A DNA stretch of 64,000 nt from JBBRBB01 sp963830175 (GCA_963830175.1 CAWHKV010000009.1:124001-188000), one strand, 5' to 3'. Positions 1 to 9,068 are shown, counted from the stretch's first letter. The notes: generated by a model from the letters alone, not told the origin. Numbers and translations are program-made.

Positions 1-916
1 AGGCGGATCAACCAATTTTGTAATTCACCTAATGGCAATTGCCAACCGGGTGGGTGTGCATCTCGAGTTGGATGAGTTTGATAAATACTCTGCAAACATT
101 CCGCTCATTGCAAACCTTCAACCTTCAGGGGCTTACTTTATGGAAGATCTTTTTTATGCAGGCGGATTAAATACAATTTTAAAAGAATTAAAAGATCATT
201 TACATAACGACTGTATTACTGCCAACGGAAAAACCATCGGTGAAAATTATGCCGGGAGCGAATGTTTTAACCGCGATGTGGTGGCTACGCTAGAAAAGCC
301 ATTTAATACCATGTCGGGGGTAATTGTTGTGCGGGGAAATTTATGCGAAGGTGGGGCCATTCTAAAACCATCTGCTGCTTCTCCACGGTTAATGCAGCAT
401 ACAGGCAAGGCGATTGTTTTTGAAAATATAGAAGATTATAAAGAAAAAATAGACCGGGATGATCTTGATGTGGATGAAAACAGCATTCTTGTTCTTAAAA
501 ACGTAGGCCCTAAAGGCTATCCCGGTATGCCGGAAGTTGGCAATATGAACCTGCCTAAGAAAATGTTGGAAAAGGGTGTTACTGATATGATCAGAATTTC
601 TGATGGACGAATGAGTGGGACCGGCTTCGGTACGGTAATTCTGCATGTTTCACCTGAGGCTGCTTTGGGCAGCACTTTTGCTATTGTTGAAGATGGGGAT
701 GAAATAACGCTTGATGTTGCCAACCGTATACTTAGGCTTGAAGTGGAAGATGCTGTTATTGCAGACCGAAAAATAAAATGGAAAGACAAAAACAAATATG
801 CATCCCGTGGTTATGTGCATTTATACCAGCAGCATGTATTGCAGGCTGATGAGGGTGCAGACTTTGATTTCTTAACAGGAAGCAGTGGCAGTGAACTAAC
901 CCGCGATTCCCATTAA
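1..916 (+). CDS. IlvD/Edd-family sugar-acid dehydratase, 5'-truncated by the window edge
   Basis: This is the C-terminal half of an iron-sulfur dehydratase of the IlvD/Edd family. The reading frame is open from base 2, and the residues before the first Met already read GGSTNFVIHL, a conserved family block, so the gene begins outside the window. The late motif SDGRMSGTGFGTVILHVSPE resembles the sugar-acid branch (L-arabonate, D-xylonate or galactonate dehydratase) more than dihydroxyacid dehydratase, where one expects a GRFSGGTRG-like string. The family removes water from an aldonic acid to give a 2-keto-3-deoxy acid in the cytoplasm. An SDR dehydrogenase starts 9 bases downstream, consistent with an oxidative sugar pathway. 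The exact substrate cannot be read from the sequence. Confidence 0.85.
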   Translation, partial: GGSTNFVIHLMAIANRVGVHLELDEFDKYSANIPLIANLQPSGAYFMEDLFYAGGLNTILKELKDHLHNDCITANGKTIGENYAGSECFNRDVVATLEKPFNTMSGVIVVRGNLCEGGAILKPSAASPRLMQHTGKAIVFENIEDYKEKIDRDDLDVDENSILVLKNVGPKGYPGMPEVGNMNLPKKMLEKGVTDMIRISDGRMSGTGFGTVILHVSPEAALGSTFAIVEDGDEITLDVANRILRLEVEDAVIADRKIKWKDKNKYASRGYVHLYQQHVLQADEGADFDFLTGSSGSELTRDSH

Positions 917-925
917 AACAATTGT

Positions 926-1705
926 ATGATGACAACAGATTTTAAAGACCAGGTAGTAATTATAACCGGTGCAGGGCAGGGTATTGGATTCGCCATTGCG
1001 AAAGCACTTGCCCTTCGTGGCGCCAAAGTTGTTTTAAACGATGTTGATGCTACACTTGCTGCAAATGCCGCGGAATCTATTACAAAAGATGGCGGTACCT
1101 GTATGGCGTTTGCCGGCGATGCCTCCGATGTAAATTTTATAAAAAGTCTTGTTTCAAAAGCCGTATTAGAATTTGAAAAACTAGATATAGCTATTGCTAA
1201 TGCAGGCATTACAATCTTTGGAGATTTCTTTACATATCACGAAAGCCAGCTGAATAAAGTATTGAACTTAAATATAAAGGGCACTTTCTTTTTAGCCCAG
1301 GCCGCCTCACTTCAAATGATAAAACAAAAAACAGGCGGAAACATTGTATTTACTTCTTCCGTAACCGGTCACCAGGCATCTAAAGACCTCGAAGCTTATG
1401 GAATGACCAAAGCTGCTATAGAACTGCTTGCAAAAACGTTGGTTCCCAGCCTTGCTCCTCACAACATAAGTATCAATGCCATTGCACCCGGCGCAACCTT
1501 AACTGAGCGAACCATGGAAGACCCCGATTATGAAAAAGACTGGAGTTCCATTACCCCCAACAAAAGACCCGCGCATGTTGAGGATATTGCAAATGCAGCT
1601 TTGTTTTTTGCATCCCGCGCTTCCCGGCATGTAACCGGGCAAACACTTGTAATAGATGGCGGGTGGACATCTGTAAGTCCTGCCGTAAAAGGTGGAAATC
1701 CATAA
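926..1705 (+). CDS. SDR-family NAD(P)-dependent oxidoreductase, probable sugar dehydrogenase
   Basis: A 259-residue classical short-chain dehydrogenase. The N-terminal cofactor motif TGAGQGIG lies at about residues 14-21, NAG at about 92-94, catalytic Ser at 144-145, and the YGMTK active-site string puts Tyr at 158 and Lys at 162. The length is usual for glucose 1-dehydrogenase or 3-oxoacyl-ACP reductase-like SDRs. It follows the sugar-acid dehydratase by 9 bases and is almost certainly co-transcribed, so oxidation of a sugar or aldonate intermediate is the best inference. Two ATGs are in tandem at the start (926 and 929), and either may be used. FabG-like activity is an alternative but there are no fatty-acid genes nearby. 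Confidence 0.85.
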   Translation: MMTTDFKDQVVIITGAGQGIGFAIAKALALRGAKVVLNDVDATLAANAAESITKDGGTCMAFAGDASDVNFIKSLVSKAVLEFEKLDIAIANAGITIFGDFFTYHESQLNKVLNLNIKGTFFLAQAASLQMIKQKTGGNIVFTSSVTGHQASKDLEAYGMTKAAIELLAKTLVPSLAPHNISINAIAPGATLTERTMEDPDYEKDWSSITPNKRPAHVEDIANAALFFASRASRHVTGQTLVIDGGWTSVSPAVKGGNP

Positions 1706-1748
1706 TGCCCATGGCATAATTATTTAATATTTCTATGATAAATAATTT

Positions 1749-2228
1749 ATGCATACTCTCGATGTAATTGTTGAAACCCCCAAAAACAACAGGTATAAAT
1801 ACACATATGAACCGGAAATAAAACGGTTTAAAATGAAAAAGGTTTTACCGGCCGGGTTGGTTTTTCCCTACGATTTTGGTTATATTCCAGATACACTTGC
1901 AGAGGATGGAGACCCTGTTGATGTTCTGATTTTCTCTGACCAGGGATTTATACAGGGAAGCGTGGTGGAGTGCAGAATAATTGGTGCTATAAAAGCTGAA
2001 CAAACTGAGAAGGGAAATACCGTTAGAAACGACAGGATAATAGGCATACCTGTACTTTCCGATCTTCACCAGGAAGTAAAATCCCTTAATGATATTTCAG
2101 AAAAATTATTAAGGGAAATTGAGCATTTCTTTATTTACTTTAATGAAATGGCCGGTAAAAAGTTCGAACCGCTGGGCATAGCATCTGCAGAAGAAACGTG
2201 GCAAATTATTGAAAAGCAAAAAATATGA
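1749..2228 (+). CDS. ppa: Inorganic pyrophosphatase, family I
   Basis: A 159-residue soluble family I pyrophosphatase, which hydrolyses PPi to two phosphates in the cytoplasm and pulls biosynthetic reactions forward. The metal-binding signature DGDPVDV is present with Asp at about 53, 55 and 58, preceded by the FPYDFGYIP segment typical of the active site. It is slightly shorter than the roughly 175-residue E. coli enzyme, as in many Bacteroidota. Its TGA stop overlaps the ATG of the next gene (ATGA), so the YetF-like membrane protein is translationally coupled to it. Confidence 0.92.
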   Translation: MHTLDVIVETPKNNRYKYTYEPEIKRFKMKKVLPAGLVFPYDFGYIPDTLAEDGDPVDVLIFSDQGFIQGSVVECRIIGAIKAEQTEKGNTVRNDRIIGIPVLSDLHQEVKSLNDISEKLLREIEHFFIYFNEMAGKKFEPLGIASAEETWQIIEKQKI

Positions 2229-2722
2229 ATATTTATGACCTTGTAGGGCAAGGCGAAGACCTCACCATTTTACAAATGTGCATTCGGGGGTTTTTTATGT
2301 TCTTTTTTGCATTAATACTCATGCGTTTAGGCAGCCTGAGGATCCTGGGCGAGCGAACTGCTTTCGATACAATTGTCATGTTTTTATTAGGATCCATACT
2401 GGCACGGGGGGTGGTAGGCGCCTCACCTTACTGGGCCACTATTTGCACTGCAGCCCTAATTATACTGGTTCACTCTCTCCTTGGAAAAATGGCGGTGCAT
2501 TCTGATGGAATTGATCGAATAATTAAAGGAGACAGGTATTGTTTATACAAAAACGGCAAGATCAACCAGAAACATTTAAAATATGTATCCATCAGTGAAA
2601 ACGATCTTCTTGAAGGCATTCGCCAGCAAACCAATAAAGTTGGATTTGATGAAGTAGATAAAATCTATATGGAAAGAAACGGTAAACTAACTATTATAGA
2701 AAAAGATTCTACGAGCCATTAA
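2225..2722 (+). CDS. DUF421/YetF-family membrane protein
   Basis: A 165-residue protein with about three N-terminal membrane segments (residues roughly 15-80) followed by a cytoplasmic alpha/beta domain with the string KGDRYCLYKNGKI and an acidic region around residues 120-150, as in the YetF/YcaP family. The function of this family is not established, though some members affect sporulation or envelope properties in Bacillus. It overlaps the pyrophosphatase stop by four bases. Nothing in the sequence identifies a substrate. No terminator is obvious in the 227-base gap that follows, which holds the promoter of padR. Confidence 0.8.
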   Translation: MNIYDLVGQGEDLTILQMCIRGFFMFFFALILMRLGSLRILGERTAFDTIVMFLLGSILARGVVGASPYWATICTAALIILVHSLLGKMAVHSDGIDRIIKGDRYCLYKNGKINQKHLKYVSISENDLLEGIRQQTNKVGFDEVDKIYMERNGKLTIIEKDSTSH

Positions 2723-2871
2723 TCAATTGCAGGATTTCTATACCTCTATTCTTGCCGTTTATCAAAGACTAAAAATTAATTTTAAATTTTTTAAGAAGAT
2801 CAAGTTATTGATTTTCAATCTATAATGTGTCGTACACTATTTTGTTGCGCCCGTTACCTTAAAAAACTTGG

Positions 2872-2890
2872 TACTATGTATTGCATGGTA
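2872..2890. promoter_or_regulatory. Imperfect palindrome, candidate PadR operator
   Basis: The arms TACTATG and CATGGTA flank five bases and match at six of seven positions as an inverted repeat. The palindrome overlaps the TTG of the -33 element of the padR promoter, a position suited to autorepression. PadR operators are commonly of the form ATGT-N8-ACAT, and this site resembles but does not equal that form. Confidence 0.35.
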
Positions 2891-2910
2891 TTATAATTTT
2901 CATATCTTTG
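2881..2910 (+). promoter_or_regulatory. Bacteroidota-type promoter of padR-pspC
   Basis: TTG at 2881-2883 is followed by 19 bases and TATCTTTG at 2903-2910, a match to the -33/-7 pattern of the Bacteroidota primary sigma factor (TAnnTTTG). The start codon of padR is 39 bases downstream. Confidence 0.75.
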
Positions 2911-2949
2911 TGGTGTTGATTTATAATTTATAACAAATAAACTCCTGAA

Positions 2950-3318
2950 ATGGACATACAGAACACACAAAGCCAGATGCGGAAGGGAGTATTGGAGTTT
3001 TGCATTTTATCGGTTATTCGTCACGGGGAAGTTTACCCGAGCGATATAGTTGATAAACTGAAAGGAGCCAATCTCAATATACTGGAGGGTACCTTATACC
3101 CTTTGCTTACAAGGCTAAAAAACGCAGGGCTATTAACATACCGCTGGGTAGAAAGCAATTCAGGGCCACCCAGAAAATATTTTTCAATGACCGACTCAGG
3201 TTTACAGTTTTATGGTGAGTTAGAGCGAACATGGAACGAACTGGCAGATGCCGTTAAAACGCTTACCAACCTACGGGTAAACCCAACGGTCGATACAACC
3301 ACCAACCACAACCAATAA
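2950..3318 (+). CDS. PadR-family transcriptional regulator
   Basis: A 122-residue winged-helix repressor of the PadR family. The core LEGTLYPLLTRLKNAGLLTYRW, near residues 43-64, is the recognition helix and wing, and the residues after it (PPRKYFSMTDSG) are the usual family continuation. The short C-terminal helix is for dimer formation. The pspC-like gene starts 11 bases downstream, and this PadR-PspC pairing is common in Bacteroidota, so control of the envelope-stress-type PspC protein is the natural inference. A palindrome over its own promoter suggests autoregulation. The inducing ligand is unknown. Confidence 0.9.
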   Translation: MDIQNTQSQMRKGVLEFCILSVIRHGEVYPSDIVDKLKGANLNILEGTLYPLLTRLKNAGLLTYRWVESNSGPPRKYFSMTDSGLQFYGELERTWNELADAVKTLTNLRVNPTVDTTTNHNQ

Positions 3319-3329
3319 ATTTTTGCACA

Positions 3330-5519
3330 ATGAAAAAAGTAATAAATATAAATTTCCAGGGCAGGGTAATACCGATAGAAGAGACTGCCTATGAAATACT
3401 GCAGAGATATACTGAAAGTTTACGGGTATACTTTTCTAATGAAGAGGGCAAAGATGAGATCATCAATGACATTGAGGGACGAATTGCAGAACTTTTCAGC
3501 GAAGTTCTGGCAAAGGGAAGCACCTGCATTACCGATGCCGATGTAAATGCCATTATTAAAAGCATTGGCCGTCCGGAAGATTTTGCTGCAGATGATGCAA
3601 CAGCTCCAATTAATGATGATAATAGCAAAGAAAAACAAACCCCTAGAGAGGAAACTTTTTCAACAGACTTCCGCAAAAAATTATACCGTAACGAGAATGA
3701 TAAAATTTTAGGTGGTGTTTGTAGCGGTTTAGCAGATTATTTCGGAGTAGATCCTGCCGTGATGAGGGTAATTTTTGTTTTGCTTCTATTCTTTGGCTTA
3801 GGTTTTATTGCATATATAATTTTATGGGTTGCCGTTCCTAGCACTGCAACGCGACAGATCGGATCAGCCCGAAAAAGATTGATGAGGGACCCGGAGAATA
3901 AAGTAATTGGCGGAGTGTGCAGCGGGCTTGCGCATTACTTTAATATCAATGTATGGATACCACGTTTAATCTTCCTCATTCCATTTCTATCCTTTGCGTT
4001 TCAATGGCACGACTGGGGCATGTGGAACTTTCCACACTTCTTAAATATATCATTCAGCCCAGGCGCAACTATGATCTACATTATTTTATGGATCATACTT
4101 CCTGAAGCAAAAACAACTTCTGAAAGGCTCGAAATGAAGGGAGAAAAAGTAGACCTTACTTCCATTAAGAACTCCATTACCAGCGAAATGAAAGGTGTGC
4201 AGGAAAGAGTTTCTAAACTTGGTAAAGAAGCTGCTGCAAGTGCCAAAGAAAAAAGCCAGCAAATTAGTGGAGATGTTTCCGGCGCAGCGAGAAGAGGTCG
4301 CAGAACCATAGGAGATGTTATAGGTCTCTTCTTTAAAATAATCGCATACTTTATTTTGGCTGTGATTGTAATAGCAGTGGTAGGTGCCTTATTCGGTATT
4401 GGCATTGCACTTACCGGCATGCTTCCTTTAAAAGATTACCTTATTACAAGTGGCTGGCAAAATGTTTTTGCATGGGGTACCCTGGTTCTTTTTATATGGG
4501 TTCCCGTAGTAGGTGTTATCACCTGGATCATCAGGAAAATTACCCGCAGCCGGGCAAATAGTGCCCCGCTTAGATTTGGTTTTATTGCGCTTTGGGTATT
4601 AGGTTGGATTTGTGTATTCGGATTATTATCAACTCTTGGAAAAGATTTTAGCAGCCGAAACAATGTTAGGGAAGAAACCATCAGGTTATCTGATCCTTCA
4701 GTTCAAAAACTTGAGGTGAAGGCAATGTCTATGAACAAATATTACAACTCAAACTTCTGGTTTCACCTGGAGCCCTTTGCCGATGTAAATTCTGATTCAG
4801 TGTATATAAGAAATGTACGCATACGCGTGGTAAAGGCAGAGCGCGACAGCCTGTTTCATGTTAAAATGGTAAGACTTAGTAACGGATCCAGTAAATCTGA
4901 TGCCGACAGGCGTGCTAATAATATAGATTATTCAATTTACCAGGAAGATTCCATTCTTATGCTGGGGAAAGGTATAGCTATTACACCCCAGGATAAATTC
5001 AGAAATCAATCAATAATAGTTACTATTTCTGTTCCTGTAGGCAAAAGAATTTTAATACACAAAGCAGCAGGCTGGGGCAATTATGATCATGTACATTTTG
5101 GATGGGATGATAATGATTGGGGCAATCGCTATTACGATGAAGAAGCAGAAGAATGGAGCGATGATGTAGAATACATTATGACGGTTGATGGTTTAAAACC
5201 CACGCATCCGGAAGATGATAAATTGAATAATCAAAACTGGGAGGAAGATGATCACTTTAGGTTTGATGAAAATGGCGAAGCAGAAAGATTACAGGAAATT
5301 GAAAGGCAAAAACGGCAGCTCGAGGAAGAAAAAAGAAATATAGAAAAATCACTTAAAGATGAAGGATTAAAAATAGACACACTGCGATACGAATACCGAA
5401 GGGAAACGCCAACAAAACCTGCGGTAAAGCAATCGGTAACGGTATTAGATAAAGCAACAGGGGGGAAAGTAACTTTTTCCGGGATATCTATTTATTCTAC
5501 GAAAAGGTTTACCATGTAA
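3330..5519 (+). CDS. PspC-domain membrane protein with two PspC repeats
   Basis: A 729-residue envelope protein. Residues about 1-100 form a small cytoplasmic helical module typical of these proteins. Two PspC domains follow (about 112-175 and 183-260), each with the GGVCSGLA string and a hydrophobic hairpin. An alanine/lysine-rich linker leads to further membrane helices (about 335-440), then a predicted non-cytoplasmic C-terminal region rich in acidic and aromatic residues, and a charged coiled coil at about 650-690. PspC proteins in enterobacteria sense membrane stress and pair with phage-shock proteins, but here no PspA is present and the partner is the PadR regulator upstream. The role of the large C-terminal part is unknown. 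A strong terminator follows. Confidence 0.85.
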   Translation: MKKVININFQGRVIPIEETAYEILQRYTESLRVYFSNEEGKDEIINDIEGRIAELFSEVLAKGSTCITDADVNAIIKSIGRPEDFAADDATAPINDDNSKEKQTPREETFSTDFRKKLYRNENDKILGGVCSGLADYFGVDPAVMRVIFVLLLFFGLGFIAYIILWVAVPSTATRQIGSARKRLMRDPENKVIGGVCSGLAHYFNINVWIPRLIFLIPFLSFAFQWHDWGMWNFPHFLNISFSPGATMIYIILWIILPEAKTTSERLEMKGEKVDLTSIKNSITSEMKGVQERVSKLGKEAAASAKEKSQQISGDVSGAARRGRRTIGDVIGLFFKIIAYFILAVIVIAVVGALFGIGIALTGMLPLKDYLITSGWQNVFAWGTLVLFIWVPVVGVITWIIRKITRSRANSAPLRFGFIALWVLGWICVFGLLSTLGKDFSSRNNVREETIRLSDPSVQKLEVKAMSMNKYYNSNFWFHLEPFADVNSDSVYIRNVRIRVVKAERDSLFHVKMVRLSNGSSKSDADRRANNIDYSIYQEDSILMLGKGIAITPQDKFRNQSIIVTISVPVGKRILIHKAAGWGNYDHVHFGWDDNDWGNRYYDEEAEEWSDDVEYIMTVDGLKPTHPEDDKLNNQNWEEDDHFRFDENGEAERLQEIERQKRQLEEEKRNIEKSLKDEGLKIDTLRYEYRRETPTKPAVKQSVTVLDKATGGKVTFSGISIYSTKRFTM

Positions 5520-5538
5520 ACTTGGTTAGGTTGGAAAA

Positions 5539-5574
5539 AAAGAGCCCTGTTCTTTAATTAGATCGGGGCTCTTT
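5539..5574 (+). terminator. Rho-independent terminator after the PspC gene
   Basis: AAAGAGCCC (5539-5547) pairs perfectly with GGGCTCTTT (5566-5574) around an 18-base loop and is followed by a T-rich run. It closes the padR-pspC operon. Confidence 0.8.
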
Positions 5575-5626
5575 AATTTTTACAGGTAAAAAAGTTTACA
5601 ATTCTATTAAATTAACAGTGGCTGAC

Positions 5627-5634
5627 TACATTTG
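5627..5634 (+). promoter_or_regulatory. -7 promoter element of gcvT
   Basis: TACATTTG matches TAnnTTTG. It sits 24 bases before the ATG at 5659. I see no clear TTG at the -33 position. The leader is too short for a glycine riboswitch. Confidence 0.55.
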
Positions 5635-5658
5635 CGATCTACGTAATCAATGCACCAT

Positions 5659-6750
5659 ATGAAAGAAACTCCATTTACAAAAAAACACATAGCACTGGGC
5701 GCAAAAATGGCACCATTTGCAGGTTATAATATGCCCATCAGTTATACAGGTATAAATGATGAGCACGCAGCGGTTCGCAATAACGCCGGTGTATTTGATG
5801 TGAGCCACATGGGCGAATTTATTTTAAAAGGAGAGCATGCACTCGATTTGATTCAACGCGTTACAACCAATGATGCATCTAAACTTACCGCAGGCAAAGC
5901 ACAGTACAGTTGTTTCACCAATAACGCCGGTGGAATTGTAGACGACCTAATTGTTTACTGCGTAGAAGAAAATAAAGTGTACATGATTGTTGTAAATGCA
6001 AGCAACATAGAAAAAGACTGGAACTGGTTGCAATCGCACAATACAAACAATGCAGAAATGTACAACATCAGCGAAAAAACATGCCTGTTGGCAATACAGG
6101 GACCCAATGCCACTAAAATACTTCAACAACTTACAGACATAGATATTTTAAACCTGAAGTATTACACCTTTAAAAAAGGAAAGTTTGCGGGGGTAAATAA
6201 TGTGTTGATAAGTGCTACAGGATACACAGGCAGTGGTGGTGTCGAAATTTATTTTGAGGATAAAGATGATGATGCTTCAATTATTTGGGATGCCATTTTC
6301 GAGGCGGGCAAAAAAGAAAAAATTCAACCCATCGGTTTGGGGGCAAGAGATACTTTAAGATTAGAAATGGGGTATTGTTTATACGGCAATGATATTGATG
6401 ATACTACCTCCCCGCTTGAAGCAGGTTTAGGCTGGATAACCAAAATAAACAAACCCGCAAATTTTACGGCAAAACAAATTCTGGAAAAACAAAAAGAAAC
6501 GGGTGTGCAAAGAAAGCTGGTTGGTTTAGAAATGATAGATCGCGGTATACCCCGCCATGGATATGCCATTAAAGATGTGCAGGGCAATAATATAGGCTAT
6601 GTTACCAGTGGTACACAGGCGCCATCTCTTTTAAAAGCGGTGGGTTTAGGTTATGTATCGATTGACCATGCGGCAACCGATACAGAAGTTTTCATTGACA
6701 TACGCAACAATCTGATAAAAGCACGGGTTGCTAAAACACCTTTTGAATAA
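5659..6750 (+). CDS. gcvT: Glycine cleavage system T protein (aminomethyltransferase)
   Basis: A 363-residue aminomethyltransferase, which transfers the methylene group from lipoyl-GcvH to tetrahydrofolate and releases ammonia. The N-terminus MKETPFTKKHIALGAKMAPF, the DVSHMGEF segment and the central YTGSGGVEIYFE and GLGARDTLRLEMGY strings are hallmark positions of folate binding. I chose the ATG at 5659 because the family starts at this point. An ATG three codons upstream (5650) is possible. The gene stands alone here, with gcvH and gcvP not in the window. It is convergent with the SulP-carbonic anhydrase gene, 20 bases away. Confidence 0.95.
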   Translation: MKETPFTKKHIALGAKMAPFAGYNMPISYTGINDEHAAVRNNAGVFDVSHMGEFILKGEHALDLIQRVTTNDASKLTAGKAQYSCFTNNAGGIVDDLIVYCVEENKVYMIVVNASNIEKDWNWLQSHNTNNAEMYNISEKTCLLAIQGPNATKILQQLTDIDILNLKYYTFKKGKFAGVNNVLISATGYTGSGGVEIYFEDKDDDASIIWDAIFEAGKKEKIQPIGLGARDTLRLEMGYCLYGNDIDDTTSPLEAGLGWITKINKPANFTAKQILEKQKETGVQRKLVGLEMIDRGIPRHGYAIKDVQGNNIGYVTSGTQAPSLLKAVGLGYVSIDHAATDTEVFIDIRNNLIKARVAKTPFE

Positions 6751-6770
6751 ACTTGTTTAAGCCAGAATTA

Positions 6771-8933
6771 TTAGTGTTCAAAGAAATCTACCTTACCAGA
6801 TTCTATATTATATAACCCGCCTATTATTTTAATTCTTTTCTCATTTTCCATTTGATTTACAAAATGGCTTTCATTTCTTATGGCTTCAATGGTAAGATGT
6901 ACATTTTTTTCTGCTACCTTATTTACAAAATCAACATTACTGCCGTTGCGATTTTCTTTAATGGTTGTTTCCTGTTCAATGGCAGGCTGAATTTTTTGAA
7001 GCAGCCCTGTTAAATTTCCTAATTGAACCTGGTCGCATGCGCCTGTTACAGCACCGCATTTTGTGTGTCCCAATACAACTATCAGTTTTACACCAGCTTC
7101 ATGAAGGGCAAATTCCATGCTGCCCAGGATGTCTTTATTCAGTACGTTTCCTGCAATACGAATACTAAAGACATCACCAATGCCCAAGTCAAAAATATGT
7201 TCTGATGTGGTTCGGGAATCTATACAACTCAATATAACTGCAAATGGATTTTGCCCAAAAGAGGTTGCATTTACCTGGTGCTTTAAATACTTTTCAGTCA
7301 GGTCACCTTTTACAAATCTTTCATTTCCCTTTTTCAAAATTCCCAGTATTTCATCTGGTGTAAGTTTTTGTTGTGTTTCCTTATCGAGCACATTTACAAA
7401 TTGAATATGATCTTCCAGTTCATAATGTTTTTTAAGCCCCAAAATGTTCAGCTTAATATTCTTTTCTTTTGATACGGTGTTTTTATAATCATCAAAAATT
7501 TCTAAAATATCATCATCAATAAAATCAGAATAAGTAGCATCAATAATTACCCGTGAATTTTCAGGCACATCCCACAACGTATCTTTTATAGAAGCCTTAT
7601 TTAAAAACGAAACCTGGTTAGGCAGTTCAATACGCAAGGTTTCACCCGTATGTAATGTTTCGTGCTCCAGTACAAAAGGATTTTTATAATTACTCTTTAA
7701 GAGGTAAAAAATACTTACACCCAACCCTATAAAAACCCCTATCAACAGGTCGGTAAATACAATGGCTAATATGGTTGCCATAAAAGGTATAAACTGGTTT
7801 AACCCTTTTTTATACATTTTTTTAAAAAGAGAAACACTCGTTAATTTATAACCGGTATATAATAGTATAGATGCCAGCGATGCAAGCGGAATAAGGTTAA
7901 TGAACGAGCTAAGCAACACGATGCTGAGTAATAAAAATACCCCGTGAATAATGGCTGATAATTTTGTTTCGGCACCTGAGTTTATGTTTACCGAACTACG
8001 CACAATTACTGATGTAACAGGAATGCCGCCCACCAAACCAGATAACATGTTTCCCACGCCCTGCGCAACCAGTTCCCTGTTAGGCGATGCCTGCCTTTTA
8101 TGCGGATCAAGGTTTTCAACCGCTTCAAGGTTCAATAGAGTTTCAATTGATGCAACAGCAGCAATGGTAAATGCCACCACCCAAACATCCATATTACCAA
8201 TGGCGCTAAAATCAGGAAAAGTAACAACAGAGCTTAGTCCTGTAAACTCTGGTAAGTTCACGAGGTGTTCGCTGCGAATAAAAAAAGATGGAAAATAATT
8301 TTTAAAAATGAAGTTTAAAAAAATGCCGGTTAACACAACAAATAAAGAGGCAGGGAAAAAAGAAAACTTTTTCATGGGAGTTTTATCCCAGTAAATAAGC
8401 AATAACAAAGAGATAGCAGAAATTACAAATGCACCCCAGGAAAAATAATTAAAAATTTTAAGCAATTCCGTGAACGTATTTTCACCATCGCGCTGAAAAA
8501 ATGAAAAATCACCTTCAGCATCCAGGTCAAGCCCTACGGCATGCGGAATTTGTTTTAGTATCAGAATAATACCTATAGCTGCCAGCAAACCTTTAATAAC
8601 ATTGCTGGGAATATAATTGGCAATAATGCCTCCTTTAGCAAACCCGGCAATCAACTGAAAAGCACCTGCTATCATAACCGCCATTAAAAAAACATCAAAG
8701 CTTCCAAGCTGTGTAATGGCAGCAAGTACTACTGCTGCAAGCCCTGCGGCAGGGCCGCTAACACTGGCATGCGACTGGCTTATGGTACCTACTACAAGTC
8801 CACCTATAATGCCTGAAATTATTCCTGACAATAATGGCGCACCGCTTGCCAATGCAACGCCGAGACATAATGGTAGTGCTACCAAAAAAACTACAATACT
8901 TGCCGGCAGATCACTTTTTAATTTTGAAAACAT
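6771..8933 (-). CDS. SulP-family anion transporter fused to beta-carbonic anhydrase
   Basis: A 720-residue fusion. Residues about 1-425 are a SulP permease with 10-14 membrane helices, starting with the family signature ASIVVFLVALPLCLG. About 440-515 is a STAS-like domain. From about 524 to the end is a complete beta-carbonic anhydrase with zinc ligands Cys570 and Asp572 (CIDSR) and His623 and Cys626 (GHTKCG). SulP proteins of this branch move bicarbonate or sulfate, and fusion to an enzyme that interconverts CO2 and bicarbonate points to inorganic carbon uptake or pH control at the inner membrane. It is the last gene of a run of five on this strand. A separately encoded SulP plus carbonic anhydrase pair lies 1.4 kb upstream. 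Substrate is inferred, not shown. Confidence 0.92.
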   Translation of the reverse strand: MFSKLKSDLPASIVVFLVALPLCLGVALASGAPLLSGIISGIIGGLVVGTISQSHASVSGPAAGLAAVVLAAITQLGSFDVFLMAVMIAGAFQLIAGFAKGGIIANYIPSNVIKGLLAAIGIILILKQIPHAVGLDLDAEGDFSFFQRDGENTFTELLKIFNYFSWGAFVISAISLLLLIYWDKTPMKKFSFFPASLFVVLTGIFLNFIFKNYFPSFFIRSEHLVNLPEFTGLSSVVTFPDFSAIGNMDVWVVAFTIAAVASIETLLNLEAVENLDPHKRQASPNRELVAQGVGNMLSGLVGGIPVTSVIVRSSVNINSGAETKLSAIIHGVFLLLSIVLLSSFINLIPLASLASILLYTGYKLTSVSLFKKMYKKGLNQFIPFMATILAIVFTDLLIGVFIGLGVSIFYLLKSNYKNPFVLEHETLHTGETLRIELPNQVSFLNKASIKDTLWDVPENSRVIIDATYSDFIDDDILEIFDDYKNTVSKEKNIKLNILGLKKHYELEDHIQFVNVLDKETQQKLTPDEILGILKKGNERFVKGDLTEKYLKHQVNATSFGQNPFAVILSCIDSRTTSEHIFDLGIGDVFSIRIAGNVLNKDILGSMEFALHEAGVKLIVVLGHTKCGAVTGACDQVQLGNLTGLLQKIQPAIEQETTIKENRNGSNVDFVNKVAEKNVHLTIEAIRNESHFVNQMENEKRIKIIGGLYNIESGKVDFFEH

Positions 8934-8947
8934 GCATTTTTTTTAAG

Positions 8948-8969
8948 ATACCATTTTCACGCATGGTAT
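8948..8969 (-). promoter_or_regulatory. Hairpin just upstream of the SulP-CA start codon
   Basis: The arms ATACCAT (8948-8954) and ATGGTAT (8963-8969) are perfectly complementary with an 8-base loop and lie 14 bases upstream of the ATG of the fusion gene. In the transcript this hairpin would sit over or next to the ribosome binding region. No gene on the plus strand ends here, so a plus-strand terminator is unlikely. Confidence 0.35.
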
Positions 8970-9033
8970 TTTTTAAAGATAGGTTTGTTTACTTTGGGGG
9001 GCTTAGTGCCAATCATTATAGGTTGTAGATAAG

Positions 9034-9068
9034 TGATTTTATTGATGGTTGTTACAACTATAAAATCA
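9034..9068. repeat. Long interrupted inverted repeat between DUF2490 and SulP-CA genes
   Basis: TGATTTTAT (9034-9042) pairs with ATAAAATCA (9060-9068), and inside it GTTGT (9048-9052) pairs with ACAAC (9054-9058). A related string, AATCATTATAGGTTGT, lies just to the left at 9011-9026. There is no T tract on the minus strand, so it is not a plain terminator. A protein binding site or an mRNA processing structure between two operon genes is possible. Confidence 0.35.

Noticed and set aside
5575..5658. Glycine riboswitch upstream of gcvT
   Set aside because: Only about 84 bases separate the previous terminator from the start, with the promoter element inside them; there is no room for an aptamer.
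8941..8980. Hairpin plus T run on the plus strand as a terminator
   Set aside because: No plus-strand gene ends near it; the hairpin is more likely part of the 5' leader of the minus-strand fusion gene.
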